Source: Blattamonas nauphoetae (Eukaryota; Preaxostyla; Oxymonadida). From it: a DNA stretch of 64,000 nt. Shown here piece by piece: positions 1-10,646 of this stretch. The stretch lies in assembly GCA_033064195.1 (NCBI GenBank), contig JARBJD010000005.1, positions 727,992 to 791,991 of the forward strand. The letters are read 5' to 3'. Made by a program: the position numbers and the translations under genes. The stretch's first letter is position 1, and each line of letters begins with the position of its first letter. The notes below the pieces were generated by a model, which saw nothing but the letters and a program-made list of their open reading frames with translations, was not told the DNA's origin and searched no databases.

Positions 1-3000
1 CCTTCGCTTGCGCTTTTCGTTCATCCGACGCACTCAGTTTCACTCTCATCCACGATGTTCGGTCTGTCCCCAAACCAAACGCCAGTCGACCATGCCATTC
101 GTGTTCTCTCTTCAAATTCGGGAAATCTGCTGTCTCGTTCAGCTCAACTGTCACAGACGTTTCCGTCCAGTCCATCCCAATCGAACTCAGATCCAGTGAT
201 TGCACGGCACCTGTCTCAGCCTTGTTCGCTTCCACAGAGAACACTTCCAGGTGCAGATCACACGGCATCAGCAGCGTTCCAACCAGCGTCAGCTTCATCA
301 TCTTCTTGCTCGTCTGGCATGTCGACTTCGCTGTGTCCAGAGTGGGGATGAACAGCGGAGCGGTGATCGGTTGCGAGTTCTTCGTCAGCGTGCAGTTCGA
401 CGAGTCCATCCACAGCGAAGGCAGACCCGGACTTCCATCTCCTCCATTTGGACTGTTGATGATCACCCTTCCCTCATTCATGCACACAATGTTCCGATGC
501 GCCGACGGGAAGAACAGAGACTCGTCGTGAGTCTCTTCGAACGTGCTCGAGTGAATCTCCACACTCCCTCCATCCACACGAAACCCTCCTTCCGACAGAT
601 CAGAGAACTGACTCCCTCGCACAACTGTCGTGCAGTGATCAAGAGCAACTACTCCGCCTGTCCAGTGACAGAGGGCTTCCACTTTGCTCGCATCCGAATC
701 AGCGATGTTGGGGTGTAAAGTCTGAACTCGCTCAACAACAACATTTTGGAGAGTGAGCGAGGGAAGTGATGTTCCGCTGATGATGCTCGTTGCTGAGCAG
801 TCAGAGATTGTCACATGTTCGAGTGTCGATTCTGTCAAAGACGAGAGCACAATCGGTGTCGTCGAAAATGTGAGCGACGAGAGCGAAACGGTGTGAAGTT
901 TCAGTGTTCCCTTCGTCATCCAAACCAGTCTCGTTCCGATTGCTTTCGAGCTTTTGAAAGAGCAAGACGACACATCCAGAGTCCCACTCGACAAATGAAG
1001 GATCGACGATTCCGAGTCCAATGTGCTCGAGCTCACATCCACACAAACATGCCGAAGTGTCACCGGCTTCGGATAGTCCGCCACGTTCTGAACAATTCGG
1101 CTTCCCCCCTCCATCCACAACGTCCCCACATTCGAGTTCAGTCCTTCGATTGTCAATCCTTCCGCCTCGATCATCAACTCTCCACCCATCAGACACGATC
1201 CACGCACACTGAACGATCTTTCACCACTTTCAGAAGCACTTCCAGCGATTGTTTCGCACGCCACAGACTCATTTCCACACAGACGATGATCAATCCCCGA
1301 AGACGAGCTCACAACCAGAGACGCTCCACGCGGATACAGAACGAAGATCAACGAGAACGGTTCGTGCTCATCCGAATCCACCATCACACCACTTCGGGGC
1401 GACGAGAGAGAGAAGGAGCCCTCCCACGACGAGTGCGTCTTCGTCGCAGTGTTCAGCCCTTTCAGCACAATCCAATTCACTGTCGAGCCACAAACACAAT
1501 CCTCGAATGTCGAGTCAGTCACTTTCATTTTAGTTGATTCGGAGATGTTCGCTTCAATCACACTTCCCAACCCTGTCGAGCGAGAAATCGACGTGAAATG
1601 GCATCCATCCACCACAACATCACTCCACGACTCGATCAGAGCAACTCCCGAAAGAGACGCAGAAGAGACATTCACGTTCGTCAGTGAGAGAGGAGCAGCA
1701 GAGTGGATCAGCTGAGACGAGAACACGTTCGCTGGATCGGATGACACGAAGGAGACAGTTGTGAAGGTGAGAGAGCCTTCAGTGGCGATGAACAAACACG
1801 ATGACGACAGTTCTGAGGGAAGCGTGATGACGAGTGTTGAAACTTCAACATTCACATTGACAGTCTGGATTTTGAAGTGTGCGTCTTCTTCAACAACAAG
1901 TTGTGACGTCGCTGCTCGTCCACAAATGATTGTTGAGGATGAGAAGTCGATTGTTTCGTTGATCTCAACTCGCACCTGAACAACCACAGTCGACGATCCA
2001 GACGACGGAAGCTTCGCGAGGGCAGAAGGAAGAGTGGGACACCAAACTGACTGATATCCACACTTCGCAATGTCATACCCGCTCTCGTCAACTCCAACTG
2101 GGCCAATGTGCTCTGTCAGATAGAACAGAAGCGACGCTGACAATCCAATCTCTGCATGTTCGTCTTCTGTCCACAGCCATTCAGTTTTTATACCCTTTCC
2201 TTCAAACGATCCAGAGAAGCGAGAATCACCAACGCCAATCCACGACGACAAGTTGAATCCAGTCAAGAACAAGAAATGCGGGTTTGCGTTGGAGGACTGG
2301 TTCGGAGATGACGCGAAGTGCAGATTGGTGAGAGTGAACGAAGCCACATTGGAGGAGAGAGTGGATGGGAACGAAATGAAGAAGCCATCCCCCTTTCCAT
2401 CCGACACACCCACATCATCCATCCACACATCATCCACTTCAAGCGTCATGTCTCCATCCAGCGCTGAGTGAAGACAGCTTCCACTTCCTTCCGAACGGTG
2501 GATGTTCGAAAATGAGCTCGACTTCAGGCTCAGCTCTCCATTCTGATGATCGATGAGGGGAGAGTTTGAGAGTGTGAAGGAAGAGAACGAGCAAGACACG
2601 ATGGCTACAATTCCGGATTCAGAGATAGAAATGAGTGTTAATGGGAAAGGACTTGATGGGCTGATCGCGAGATGAGCGAGAGAGAGTTCGTTCGAGGGAA
2701 CAGAGAATCGGCCAGGCGACGTCACAGAGAGTGGTTTCAAAGGAGATGACGATCCAGTGATCGTCAGAACAGGGAATGTCGATGCCAGAGTGAAGTCAAG
2801 CTCGGATGAGTCGGTCAATGTCAGAGTGTTCGATGCAGCTGATGACAGATGAGACAACGACGTCGAGAGTGTTCGGCAAGGTGTCGACGATTCTCCACAT
2901 CCAATCTCTTCCGATCCCGAAGAACTGCTCGTGAAGATCCATCCACTTGAATGATCAATCAGATAAACAAGAAGCGTCGACGATGCGAGCGACGATCCAG

Positions 3001-6000
3001 ATGCCAAACTGTCCACTCCCCAAACTTTCGAAGAGTCAGTTGGCTGCGTCAATCCAGATGTTGTCACTTCCCAGTTCGATGGAACAACCAATTTGGATAA
3101 CTCGCTTCCAGAAACAAAAACCCAATCTCCATTCTGTCCATCTCCACACGAACACGAGCTGAACGACGCTTTGATCACAAGCGACGAGGATGGCGTGTTG
3201 GGAACACAGACCACACAAATCGCTCCTCCATTCAATGACGAACTGCAGCCCGAAAATGTCGTGTGAGCAATCAACAAGCTCCCTCCTGCAATCGACACAC
3301 CAAGTGCTCCTCCATTCTCTGTGCTTGTCCATCCTTCAAAACTGACTTCTTTGTCCTCTTCTCCGATTTTCAGACTTTGTCCAACAGAAAGAGTGAGTGT
3401 CACGCACCGACTTCCAGAATTGCTGGAGATTGGAGCATCTTCACATTTCAGCGATGACGACACAATCGAAGCATATCCACTCCCTCCAAGAAGGCAAGAC
3501 GGTCGAGTGAATGTCAACTTCGATCCAGCAACTTCCACAGATCCTCCATTCAACGACACCAAATTCAGGTCAGATGAGATGATTGAGGTTGAATCGGTCA
3601 CTGCCAGAACTGCTGAAGATGTCACAGAGATCGGAGATGTCGACGAACACAGTGTGGACAACGAGCCCTTCAAAGTCGTTCGTCCTCCAGTCAGACCCAG
3701 AAGAGGCGATGTTCGAGCTGTCGATGAGTGAGTGAGAGCGAACTCATTCACAACCAACGATCCACCCGAAACTGACAGCATCGGCATCGATGGTGATGGT
3801 CGAATCACGGAAAGACTTGGCGAGAATTCAACAGTTCCTCCATCCACTGAACAAACAGGGAGGACGAAGTCGGACGAGCTCACTCCGAATGTGCACGAGG
3901 ACACCACAACCTTTCCGACACTCACTGAAAGAGCAGATGTCGTTCGAGTTCCAACACTACCCGTCACAATGTTCAGCGCTGACAATGTCAGAACAGTGTC
4001 TGCATCTTTCACCTCAAATCCTCCATCACCTGAGAGTGTCAGCGGTCTCGAAATCTCTCCCCGCAGTGTCCACGTTGAACCAACTGATGTCAACAGAGAT
4101 GTCTGTGCAAATGCCGAGTCGACCAAAACAACACCATTCTTCATTTTGTCCATTCCGTGCGACATCGACGAGCACGGAAGCACATCCTCCCCACATCGGC
4201 CATCATCTTCTCCATCCGAGTGGACATGAAGATCACCAGTCGTGTGAGCAAACCAGACGAACAACAGAGAGCATTCCTTCCCATTCCCTTCTTTCCCCCA
4301 AAACGCCTCTTTTTCTGCGGCAGTGAACAGCCTGGAGGTTGGTCGGGTTGGTTTCAGAACTGAAATGGTATTTTTGGCAATGAATGCTGGCAAGTCTGCA
4401 CATTGAACCAACACCAGATGGCCGTGGTCAGTGAGAGAACAACTCTCAAACTTTGTCGACCCTTCTATTCTCAATTCGCCAGCTCCACTCACCGCCACAT
4501 CGACTATTCCGGACGCTGAAGTCGCTGAGCAGGAGACGAACGAAGTGTCGAGAATTGAAATGGTTTGTCCTGTCCCGATTGTTCCAGACAAGACTTTTGA
4601 TGATGAGGACGAGCTGAATCCGGAAATAGTGCAGGAAGTGATCCACAACGATCCAGTGCCAGATACTGCGAAGAGGGACAACGAGAAAGGACTCAATGAA
4701 GGGCTGATCGCGAGATGAGCGAGAGAGAGTTCGTTCGAGGGAACAGAGAATCGGCCAGGCGACGTCACAGAGAGTGGTTTCAAAGGAGATGACGATCCAG
4801 TGATCGTCAGAACAGGGAATGTCGATGCCAGAGTGAAGTCAAGCTCGGATGAGTCGGTCAATGTCAGAGTGTTCGATGCAGCTGATGACAGATGAGACAA
4901 CGACGTCGAGAGTGTTCGGCAAGGTGTCGACGATTCTCCACATCCAATCTCTTCCGATCCCGAAGAACTGCTCGTGAAGATCCATCCACTTGAATGATCA
5001 ATCAGATAAACAAGAAGCGTCGACGATGCGAGCGACGATCCAGATGCCAAACTGTCCACTCCCCAAACTTTCGAAGAGTCAGTTGGCTGCGTCAATCCAG
5101 ATGTTGTCACTTCCCAGTTCGATGGAACAACCAATTTGGATAACTCGCTTCCAGAAACAAAAACCCAATCCCCATTCTGTCCATCTCCACACGAACACGA
5201 GCTGAACGACGCTTTGATCACAAGCGACGAGGATGGCGTGTTGGGAGCACAAGACACAGAGATCGCTCCTCCATTCAATGACGAACTGCACGACACGAAA
5301 GATGATCCAGACACCACCAGAGACGATGAGGTGCTCAATGTCCCACTCATAATCGCTCCAGACGCAGACGAGTTGAATCCAGTGAACGTGCAGTCTGTGA
5401 CAGACAGAGATCCTCCATTCAGTGAGATCAGCGACGATGAGACCGTTGACACTGCTGTTGAGAATGTGAGAGTGTTCAGAGAGAGCGTGCCTGATGAGAC
5501 TGTGAACCCACCAGATGTCAGAACTGTGATTGTTTGAGATGTTTCTAAGTATGATTCGAAGAACACGGTTTGAGATGTTTCGAAGGAGAACGATTCACGC
5601 AGAGTTGCTCCAGACTCGAAAGAGAGGACGAGAGACTCAGATTCAGATGTCTTCACTTGATCCAACGCGTTCTGGATCGACACACATCCAACTCCAAAGT
5701 GTCCACAATCATCAATATCAAACGCATTCGAGCCTCCAACAATCGCTGTGTTCGAAAACGGCATCAGATACACAAGGAGTGACGATGACACAGTGGTATT
5801 CGAGTCCACACCCCACATGTCTCCTTCTTCTGTTTCTGACAGCGATGGGAAGATGGACGGTGTCACAACGGTCTCAAAGAACTTCCCAGACACGAACAGG
5901 TTCGATCCTTTCGTGGCTGTGTTCTTCGCACTGTCTGTTCCGAAAGAAGCACCACTCAAATCCAGTGACCATCCGGTCTGACTCGTCGTTGAGTCCAATT

Positions 6001-8416
6001 CCACAAACAATCCTCCCCCAACACCATTTGATGTGCATTCCGAGAAGCGAGTGGAGACGATCCTGAGAGATCCTGTGTCCATCAGCTTCACGTTCAGTGC
6101 GCCTCCATCTCCAACTGACGAACACGACGAGAACGAGTCCGAGCCTCCCTCTTCCCCAATCGACACGGATTGACCAGTCGCGATTGTCGAGCAAATGCAA
6201 GACCCACTTCCATCAGACGAGATCGATGAGAACGAGCTGTTCGTCAGCGTCAGAGAGCGGGTGAGAGAGGAGAAGAGGAAAAGGACGGTTGTGTCGGTGA
6301 ACGAAAGCGACGAGCAGTCAACTCCAGCCAGACGAAGAGTTCCAGCTGACACTGAGAACACGGCCTTCGACAGCTTCACGTTCGCCTCCACGGTCTCAAC
6401 ACAACTGTCACTGATCGAAACTGTCCCGTCGTCACTCAGCGTGATCAGATGCGACGAAGCAGATGGAACGAACTGGATTTTCGATGCTGTCAGCTGTCCT
6501 GTCGTGATTATGAAGAGTGTTTCAGATGATCCTCCATCAATCATCGTCGTCTTCGTCTTCCCACTTCCCTCCACAACCAACGTCTGGTTCTTCATCCCCA
6601 ATTTCGTTTCGCGATATTCGCCCTCGCCCATCGCAATCTTCCCAACATACCACGGCCCCAGTCTGTTCCCAATCACGTCTGTCATCGTCTGGCACCGACT
6701 CCCAGGCACCCAGCAGAACATTTTGTCCTCTCCCGTCGCATTCGCCACGTGGATCACCTCGTTCGTCACAATCCAATCCGAATGCTGTGAGACATTAACG
6801 AAGACAGAAGGTTGGCCTGAAGCAGTCCAGCAATTCTGAAACGTCGCCTTGGATGCATACACACTCTCTCCGTGCAGTGAGATGTCGCTTGAGCCAGAGA
6901 TCTTATTCGACGTCTGGCAGTTGTGCTCGAAGTAGCAGTCAGTCAGAGTGACAGCGTCTGATCCTGTTCCCGTGATGTACCCCCCGACAACCAGCGGTGA
7001 GTGGATGTCTGTTGTGCAACTGGCTGTCTGGACGTTGGAGAAAGCTACATTCTCACAATGATCAACAGCGAACCCAGAATTCTCGTACGATGTGAGGTGC
7101 AGCAAGAGGAGACTTGAGATGGTCACGAGTCCGCTCGCGTTTGTGAGTCGACCTCCTGCTTCCAATCTTGGGATTGTGATGTCCACACATGTGATGTTGG
7201 AGAGGGTTGGATTCCTCACGTGGAGCAAGTTGAATCCACCTCGACTGACAATGACTTTACATTTTGTGAACAAGACATTTTGGAGTGTCGCATCGATGAT
7301 CGGTTGATTGTCAATCTGGTCCATGTGAAAACCGCCAGAATATGAGGCAGAACACGAAACAAAGTCCGTGCCGACTATGCTGAGAGTGGCAGATGTTGCG
7401 AGGATATACAGGAAGCACCCTCCTCCGAGTGCATTCGTTGCGGAGCCTGTTGGAGGGGTGGCTGAGCAGGACTCGAATTTTGAAGAGGAAATTGAGATAC
7501 TGGCGGCGGAATTATGTGTAAGACCGCCTCCGCTCGTTGTCGATGAACAGCCTGTGAAGAGGCAGCTGGAGAAGGTGTTCTGGCCGGTGAGCTCGGCATT
7601 AATTGTGGTTGTGTACGTTGTGGTGTATGCGTTGAGTTCGGAATGGAAATTGCGAGAGAATGTGGTGTTGGCGGCGTGGATCAAATTGTGGTTGTTCATA
7701 TCCCGGCTGATGCTTCCATAGAGGTCGTTCTCCACTTCACGCACGTCACAGCCAACAATCGACGTGCTCTGAAAAGTGCGATGGAGAGGCTGAAGGAAGG
7801 CGCTGTGTGTTTGGGAAACATTCGAAAATTGGCTGAATGAGAGGTCCAGCTGCTCGAAGGCTGTTCCCGTCAGACTTGTTCGTTCGGTCGTTCGCCAGTC
7901 CTGGAATATGCTCCCCGACAGCACAAAATGACACGTTTCCGAGGGGCTGTGAACAAGTCCATGAGAGGTCATTCCAATCGGGAGAGTGAACTTGCTCGAA
8001 ATGGCTGAGAGCCACCCGTCAGATTCGAAAACTGCATGATGACCACAGTCATCCACAACACAGTTTGAGAGCGTACAAAACGTGTCTGTTGTTCCTTGAC
8101 ATATTTTACTGTTTCTGCCATCAAACGAGAGGCTTTCCAGGGAGAGCGTTGTGTTTTTGATGGCAAAGAGAAAGTCATTTGGGCGTTCTCGTAGAAATGA
8201 CAGTGTATTGCTGTGTTCTGCTCCACATACACGCATATTCATCGAGTGGAGGTTTGTGGTATCCAACATGCATGTTCTCGCGTTGTCGAGGGTGAGTGAA
8301 ACATCCATTGTTTTGGCATTCGGACTTTTGGACGTCCGAAGGAGAGTGGAGAATAATGCTGGCTCAGAGGTTTGAACCACACAATGGAGAAGGTGGACAA
8401 CCCAAAAAAGAATCAT
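1..8416 (-). CDS. Giant right-handed beta-helix surface protein, 3' end beyond window
   Basis: The start ATG is at 8,416-8,414, and the frame appears open all the way to the left edge (about 2,805 codons). The N terminus (MILFWVVHLLHCVVQTSEP) looks like a signal peptide. The body is made of Ser/Thr/Gly/Cys-rich short beta-strand repeats with motifs such as NGGAL, SGGSL and CSFSS, typical of right-handed parallel beta-helix (pectin-lyase-like) proteins. It is therefore probably a secreted or surface-exposed protein. The paralogous copy on the plus strand ends in a transmembrane helix and a pseudokinase tail, so this gene should end likewise about 1 kb past the edge; that part is inferred. It contains an in-frame internal duplication (2,641-3,247 and 4,684-5,290) that the other copy lacks. 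The copies are nearly identical for the first ~270 codons. Specific ligand or function is unknown. Confidence 0.8.
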   Translation of the reverse strand, partial: MILFWVVHLLHCVVQTSEPALFSTLLRTSKSPNAKTMDVSLTLDNARTCMLDTTNLHSMNMRVCGAEHSNTLSFLRERPNDFLFAIKNTTLSLESLSFDGRNSKICQGTTDTFCTLSNCVVDDCGHHAVFESDGWLSAISSKFTLPIGMTSHGLVHSPSETCHFVLSGSIFQDWRTTERTSLTGTAFEQLDLSFSQFSNVSQTHSAFLQPLHRTFQSTSIVGCDVREVENDLYGSISRDMNNHNLIHAANTTFSRNFHSELNAYTTTYTTTINAELTGQNTFSSCLFTGCSSTTSGGGLTHNSAASISISSSKFESCSATPPTGSATNALGGGCFLYILATSATLSIVGTDFVSCSASYSGGFHMDQIDNQPIIDATLQNVLFTKCKVIVSRGGFNLLHVRNPTLSNITCVDITIPRLEAGGRLTNASGLVTISSLLLLHLTSYENSGFAVDHCENVAFSNVQTASCTTDIHSPLVVGGYITGTGSDAVTLTDCYFEHNCQTSNKISGSSDISLHGESVYASKATFQNCWTASGQPSVFVNVSQHSDWIVTNEVIHVANATGEDKMFCWVPGSRCQTMTDVIGNRLGPWYVGKIAMGEGEYRETKLGMKNQTLVVEGSGKTKTTMIDGGSSETLFIITTGQLTASKIQFVPSASSHLITLSDDGTVSISDSCVETVEANVKLSKAVFSVSAGTLRLAGVDCSSLSFTDTTVLFLFSSLTRSLTLTNSSFSSISSDGSGSCICSTIATGQSVSIGEEGGSDSFSSCSSVGDGGALNVKLMDTGSLRIVSTRFSECTSNGVGGGLFVELDSTTSQTGWSLDLSGASFGTDSAKNTATKGSNLFVSGKFFETVVTPSIFPSLSETEEGDMWGVDSNTTVSSSLLVYLMPFSNTAIVGGSNAFDIDDCGHFGVGCVSIQNALDQVKTSESESLVLSFESGATLRESFSFETSQTVFFESYLETSQTITVLTSGGFTVSSGTLSLNTLTFSTAVSTVSSSLISLNGGSLSVTDCTFTGFNSSASGAIMSGTLSTSSSLVVSGSSFVSCSSSLNGGAISVSCAPNTPSSSLVIKASFSSCSCGDGQNGDWVFVSGSELSKLVVPSNWEVTTSGLTQPTDSSKVWGVDSLASGSSLASSTLLVYLIDHSSGWIFTSSSSGSEEIGCGESSTPCRTLSTSLSHLSSAASNTLTLTDSSELDFTLASTFPVLTITGSSSPLKPLSVTSPGRFSVPSNELSLAHLAISPSLSPFSLSLFAVSGTGSLWITSCTISGFSSSSSSKVLSGTIGTGQTISILDTSFVSCSATSASGIVDVAVSGAGELRIEGSTKFESCSLTDHGHLVLVQCADLPAFIAKNTISVLKPTRPTSRLFTAAEKEAFWGKEGNGKECSLLFVWFAHTTGDLHVHSDGEDDGRCGEDVLPCSSMSHGMDKMKNGVVLVDSAFAQTSLLTSVGSTWTLRGEISRPLTLSGDGGFEVKDADTVLTLSALNIVTGSVGTRTTSALSVSVGKVVVSSCTFGVSSSDFVLPVCSVDGGTVEFSPSLSVIRPSPSMPMLSVSGGSLVVNEFALTHSSTARTSPLLGLTGGRTTLKGSLSTLCSSTSPISVTSSAVLAVTDSTSIISSDLNLVSLNGGSVEVAGSKLTFTRPSCLLGGSGYASIVSSSLKCEDAPISSNSGSRCVTLTLSVGQSLKIGEEDKEVSFEGWTSTENGGALGVSIAGGSLLIAHTTFSGCSSSLNGGAICVVCVPNTPSSSLVIKASFSSCSCGDGQNGDWVFVSGSELSKLVVPSNWEVTTSGLTQPTDSSKVWGVDSLASGSSLASSTLLVYLIDHSSGWIFTSSSSGSEEIGCGESSTPCRTLSTSLSHLSSAASNTLTLTDSSELDFTLASTFPVLTITGSSSPLKPLSVTSPGRFSVPSNELSLAHLAISPSSPFPLTLISISESGIVAIVSCSFSSFTLSNSPLIDHQNGELSLKSSSFSNIHRSEGSGSCLHSALDGDMTLEVDDVWMDDVGVSDGKGDGFFISFPSTLSSNVASFTLTNLHFASSPNQSSNANPHFLFLTGFNLSSWIGVGDSRFSGSFEGKGIKTEWLWTEDEHAEIGLSASLLFYLTEHIGPVGVDESGYDIAKCGYQSVWCPTLPSALAKLPSSGSSTVVVQVRVEINETIDFSSSTIICGRAATSQLVVEEDAHFKIQTVNVNVEVSTLVITLPSELSSSCLFIATEGSLTFTTVSFVSSDPANVFSSQLIHSAAPLSLTNVNVSSASLSGVALIESWSDVVVDGCHFTSISRSTGLGSVIEANISESTKMKVTDSTFEDCVCGSTVNWIVLKGLNTATKTHSSWEGSFSLSSPRSGVMVDSDEHEPFSLIFVLYPRGASLVVSSSSGIDHRLCGNESVACETIAGSASESGERSFSVRGSCLMGGELMIEAEGLTIEGLNSNVGTLWMEGGSRIVQNVADYPKPVTLRHVCVDVSSSTLDSESSILHLSSGTLDVSSCSFKSSKAIGTRLVWMTKGTLKLHTVSLSSLTFSTTPIVLSSLTESTLEHVTISDCSATSIISGTSLPSLTLQNVVVERVQTLHPNIADSDASKVEALCHWTGGVVALDHCTTVVRGSQFSDLSEGGFRVDGGSVEIHSSTFEETHDESLFFPSAHRNIVCMNEGRVIINSPNGGDGSPGLPSLWMDSSNCTLTKNSQPITAPLFIPTLDTAKSTCQTSKKMMKLTLVGTLLMPCDLHLEVFSVEANKAETGAVQSLDLSSIGMDWTETSVTVELNETADFPNLKREHEWHGRLAFGLGTDRTSWMRVKLSASDERKAQAK
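2641..3247. repeat. Intragenic direct repeat, copy 1
   Basis: This ~607-bp segment recurs at 4,684-5,290 with only a few substitutions and a 3-nt indel near its left end. Most of it is offset by 2,043 bp (681 codons), so the reading frame of the beta-helix gene is preserved. Copy 1 sits at the position also found in the plus-strand paralogue (near 21.7-22.3 kb) and is thus the ancestral position. Confidence 0.9.
4684..5290. repeat. Intragenic direct repeat, copy 2
   Basis: Second copy of the segment at 2,641-3,247, within the left beta-helix gene. The plus-strand paralogue lacks it: there the flanking sequence joins directly at about 16,704-16,740. It adds roughly 255 codons to the left protein and looks like an in-frame segmental duplication or ectopic gene conversion. 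Confidence 0.85.
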
Positions 8417-9018
8417 GATTCTCCAGTGCGGATCTAACGATAACGGCGATTTCGATCATACCCTTTGATTCATAACCCACTCAAGAGCGATATTTTCGGA
8501 TTTCTTCATGAATAAACAGTGTGGAATTTCGATCAAATCCTTCTGAAAGATTCTTCGAAAAATTGAAGGTCATATTCGACCCTCTGGTCCTTCTCTGGTG
8601 TGTTCCTGTATAGTCATCCAATTCAAAACCACCTGTTGTTGTGTTTGTCATTTCCAAAGAGCACAGTGCTAGTAAACAACTATGCTCACGTCAGTCAGAG
8701 AAAAACATGAAAGTGACTTCGATCAAGCGGTATTCAAGGAGCAACAAAGATGACAACGTCTCCAAGTGCGAGTAACGCTGGAGACAACAGATCAAACAAC
8801 AATTGGTTTTGAATTGGATGACTATACAGGAACACACCAGAGAAGGACCAGAGGGTCGAATATGACCTTCAATTTTTCGAAGAATCTTTCAGAAGGATTT
8901 GATCGAAATTCCACACTGTTTATTCATGAAGAAATCCGAAAATATCGCTCTTGAGTGGGTTATGAATCAAAGGGTATGATCGAAATCGCCGTTATCGTTA
9001 GATCCGCACTGGAGAATC
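8417..9018. promoter_or_regulatory. Shared divergent upstream region of the two head-to-head genes
   Basis: Six hundred bases separate the two start codons. About 225 bp next to each ATG is inverted-repeat sequence, so both copies began with the same proximal promoter. A unique spacer of about 150 bp (around 8,645-8,795) separates the arms. Each ATG lies in a small palindrome (aatcatgatt). No named promoter element was recognised. Confidence 0.5.
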
Positions 9019-9128
9019 ATGATTCTTTTTTGGGTTGTCCACCTTCTCCATTGTGTGGTTCAAACCTCTGAGCCAGCATTATTCTCCACTCTCCTTCGGA
9101 CGTCCAAAAGTCCGAATGCCAAAACAAT

Positions 9129-9532
9129 CAGTGGGTTAACGACCAAACGCAAACCACAATTTCGAAATTAGAATGGATTGATCTTTCATGGTTCCGGAAA
9201 ATACAAAAAAACAATTGTTAAGAGAGCTCTGTATATCGAAGAAGACAATTACGTAATCCTTAAATGTTTTTGGTTGTATATTCGTCCCAGTAAATTGGTG
9301 ATTCTGCCACCACTTTCGTACAACCCCGGGAAGACATAAATTGAAAAGGGGTGATCACTGGAAAGGACAGTATCCGTTGTCTTCACCATCATCGTCTCGG
9401 TTGTCTTCTTAGATTCCCGAGAGTATTGGTTTCTTGAAAATTAAAACAAAACAAATCTTTTTTCATGTCACGAATGAGATCAATCCATACTAATTTTGAA
9501 ATTGTGGTTTGCGTTTGGTCGTTAACCCACTG
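9129..9532. mobile_element. MITE-like element, 404 bp, TSD AT
   Basis: The element begins CAGTGGGTTAACGACCAAAC and ends with its reverse complement; the inverted repeats extend about 56 bp with two or three mismatches. The uninterrupted left copy reads ...acaatggatg, while this copy has acaat before and atggatg after the element, giving a 2-bp AT duplication. It has no coding capacity. It ends the paralogue's reading frame after about 50 codons, with a TAG. Superfamily not assigned. Confidence 0.85.
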
Positions 9533-10646
9533 ATGGATGTTTCACTCACCCTCGACAACGCGAGAACATGCATGTTGGATACCACAAACCTCCACTCGAT
9601 GAATATGCGTGTATGTGGAGCAGAACACAGCAATACACTGTCATTTCTACGAGAACGCCCAAATGACTTTCTCTTTGCCATCAAAAACACAACGCTCTCC
9701 CTGGAAAGCCTCTCGTTTGATGGCAGAAACAGTAAAATATGTCAAGGAACAACAGACACGTTTTGTACGCTCTCAAACTGTGTTGTGGATGACTGTGGTC
9801 ATCATGCAGTTTTCGAATCTGACGGGTGGCTCTCAGCCATTTCGAGCAAGTTCACTCTCCCGATTGGAATGACCTCTCATGGACTTGTTCACAGCCCCTC
9901 GGAAACGTGTCATTTTGTGCTGTCGGGGAGCATATTCCAGGACTGGCGAACGACCGAACGAACAAGTCTGACGGGAACAGCCTTCGAGCAGCTGGACCTC
10001 TCATTCAGCCAATTTTCGAATGTTTCCCAAACACACAGCGCCTTCCTTCAGCCTCTCCATCGCACTTTTCAGAGCACGTCGATTGTTGGCTGTGACGTGC
10101 GTGAAGTGGAGAACGACCTCTATGGAAGCATCAGCCGGGATATGAACAACCACAATTTGATCCACGCCGCCAACACCACATTCTCTCGCAATTTCCATTC
10201 CGAACTCAACGCATACACCACAACGTGCACCACTACACAGACCACCAACATCACCCTCCAAACCTCGTTCTCCGACTGCCTCTTCCTTGGATGCAAGTCC
10301 ACCACGAATGGTGCAGGAATTTCTCACTACTCTACATCGTCATTGACCGTCTCCAACTGCAAATTCGATGGATGCCGAGCCGAATCTAAAGATTCATCAG
10401 TCACCCCTCTTGGCGGTGGGATATCATTCACCTCGACCTCAACAAATACAGTCAGTGTTTCTATTTCTGGCACAACTTTTGTTTCTTGCTATGCTTACAT
10501 GTCAGGCGGCATTGATGTTCGACACAGCACAGGTAAACTCCTTCTCAACGCAGAAATGAAGAATTGTCATTTTGAAAAAATTCCGGCACACTTCAACATG
10601 CTTGCTTCTGCTTCTATAATGCCCTCAATCCCTCGATCACCAACAC
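9533..10646 (+). pseudogene. N-terminal beta-helix segment of the disrupted paralogue
   Basis: Continues the gene after the MITE. The frame from 9,533 (the codons after the left gene's ...AKTM) is nearly identical to the left copy to about 10,300, then diverges while keeping the beta-helix repeat style (FDGCRAESKD, GGGISFTS). The in-frame reading closes at 10,654 inside the next element. The frame that continues after that element (LNPSITNTVLQDC) is joined only if about one base is added in the A-run near 10,575. Confidence 0.8.

Larger units (their letters stand above)
1..8641. repeat. Left arm of giant imperfect inverted repeat
   Basis: The sequence from 8,641 leftwards is found again, reverse-complemented, from about 8,801 rightwards, including the ~225 bp upstream of each start codon. 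Coordinate pairs sum to about 17,435 near the centre, and to about 22,095 further out, once the first two transposons have been added to the right arm. The arms are practically identical near the centre and more diverged around 6.8-7.5 kb. Once the right-arm insertions are subtracted, the arms match in length to within a few bases, except for ~0.77 kb extra in the left arm around 4.6-5.4 kb. Confidence 0.9.

Noticed and set aside
815-1537. 240-codon plus-strand frame (and many similar frames over 1-8,400 and antisense to 20,700-25,900)
   Set aside because: Antisense shadows of the beta-helix genes: they mirror between the inverted arms only because the coding strand does, start at non-ATG codons in places, and show no independent domain.
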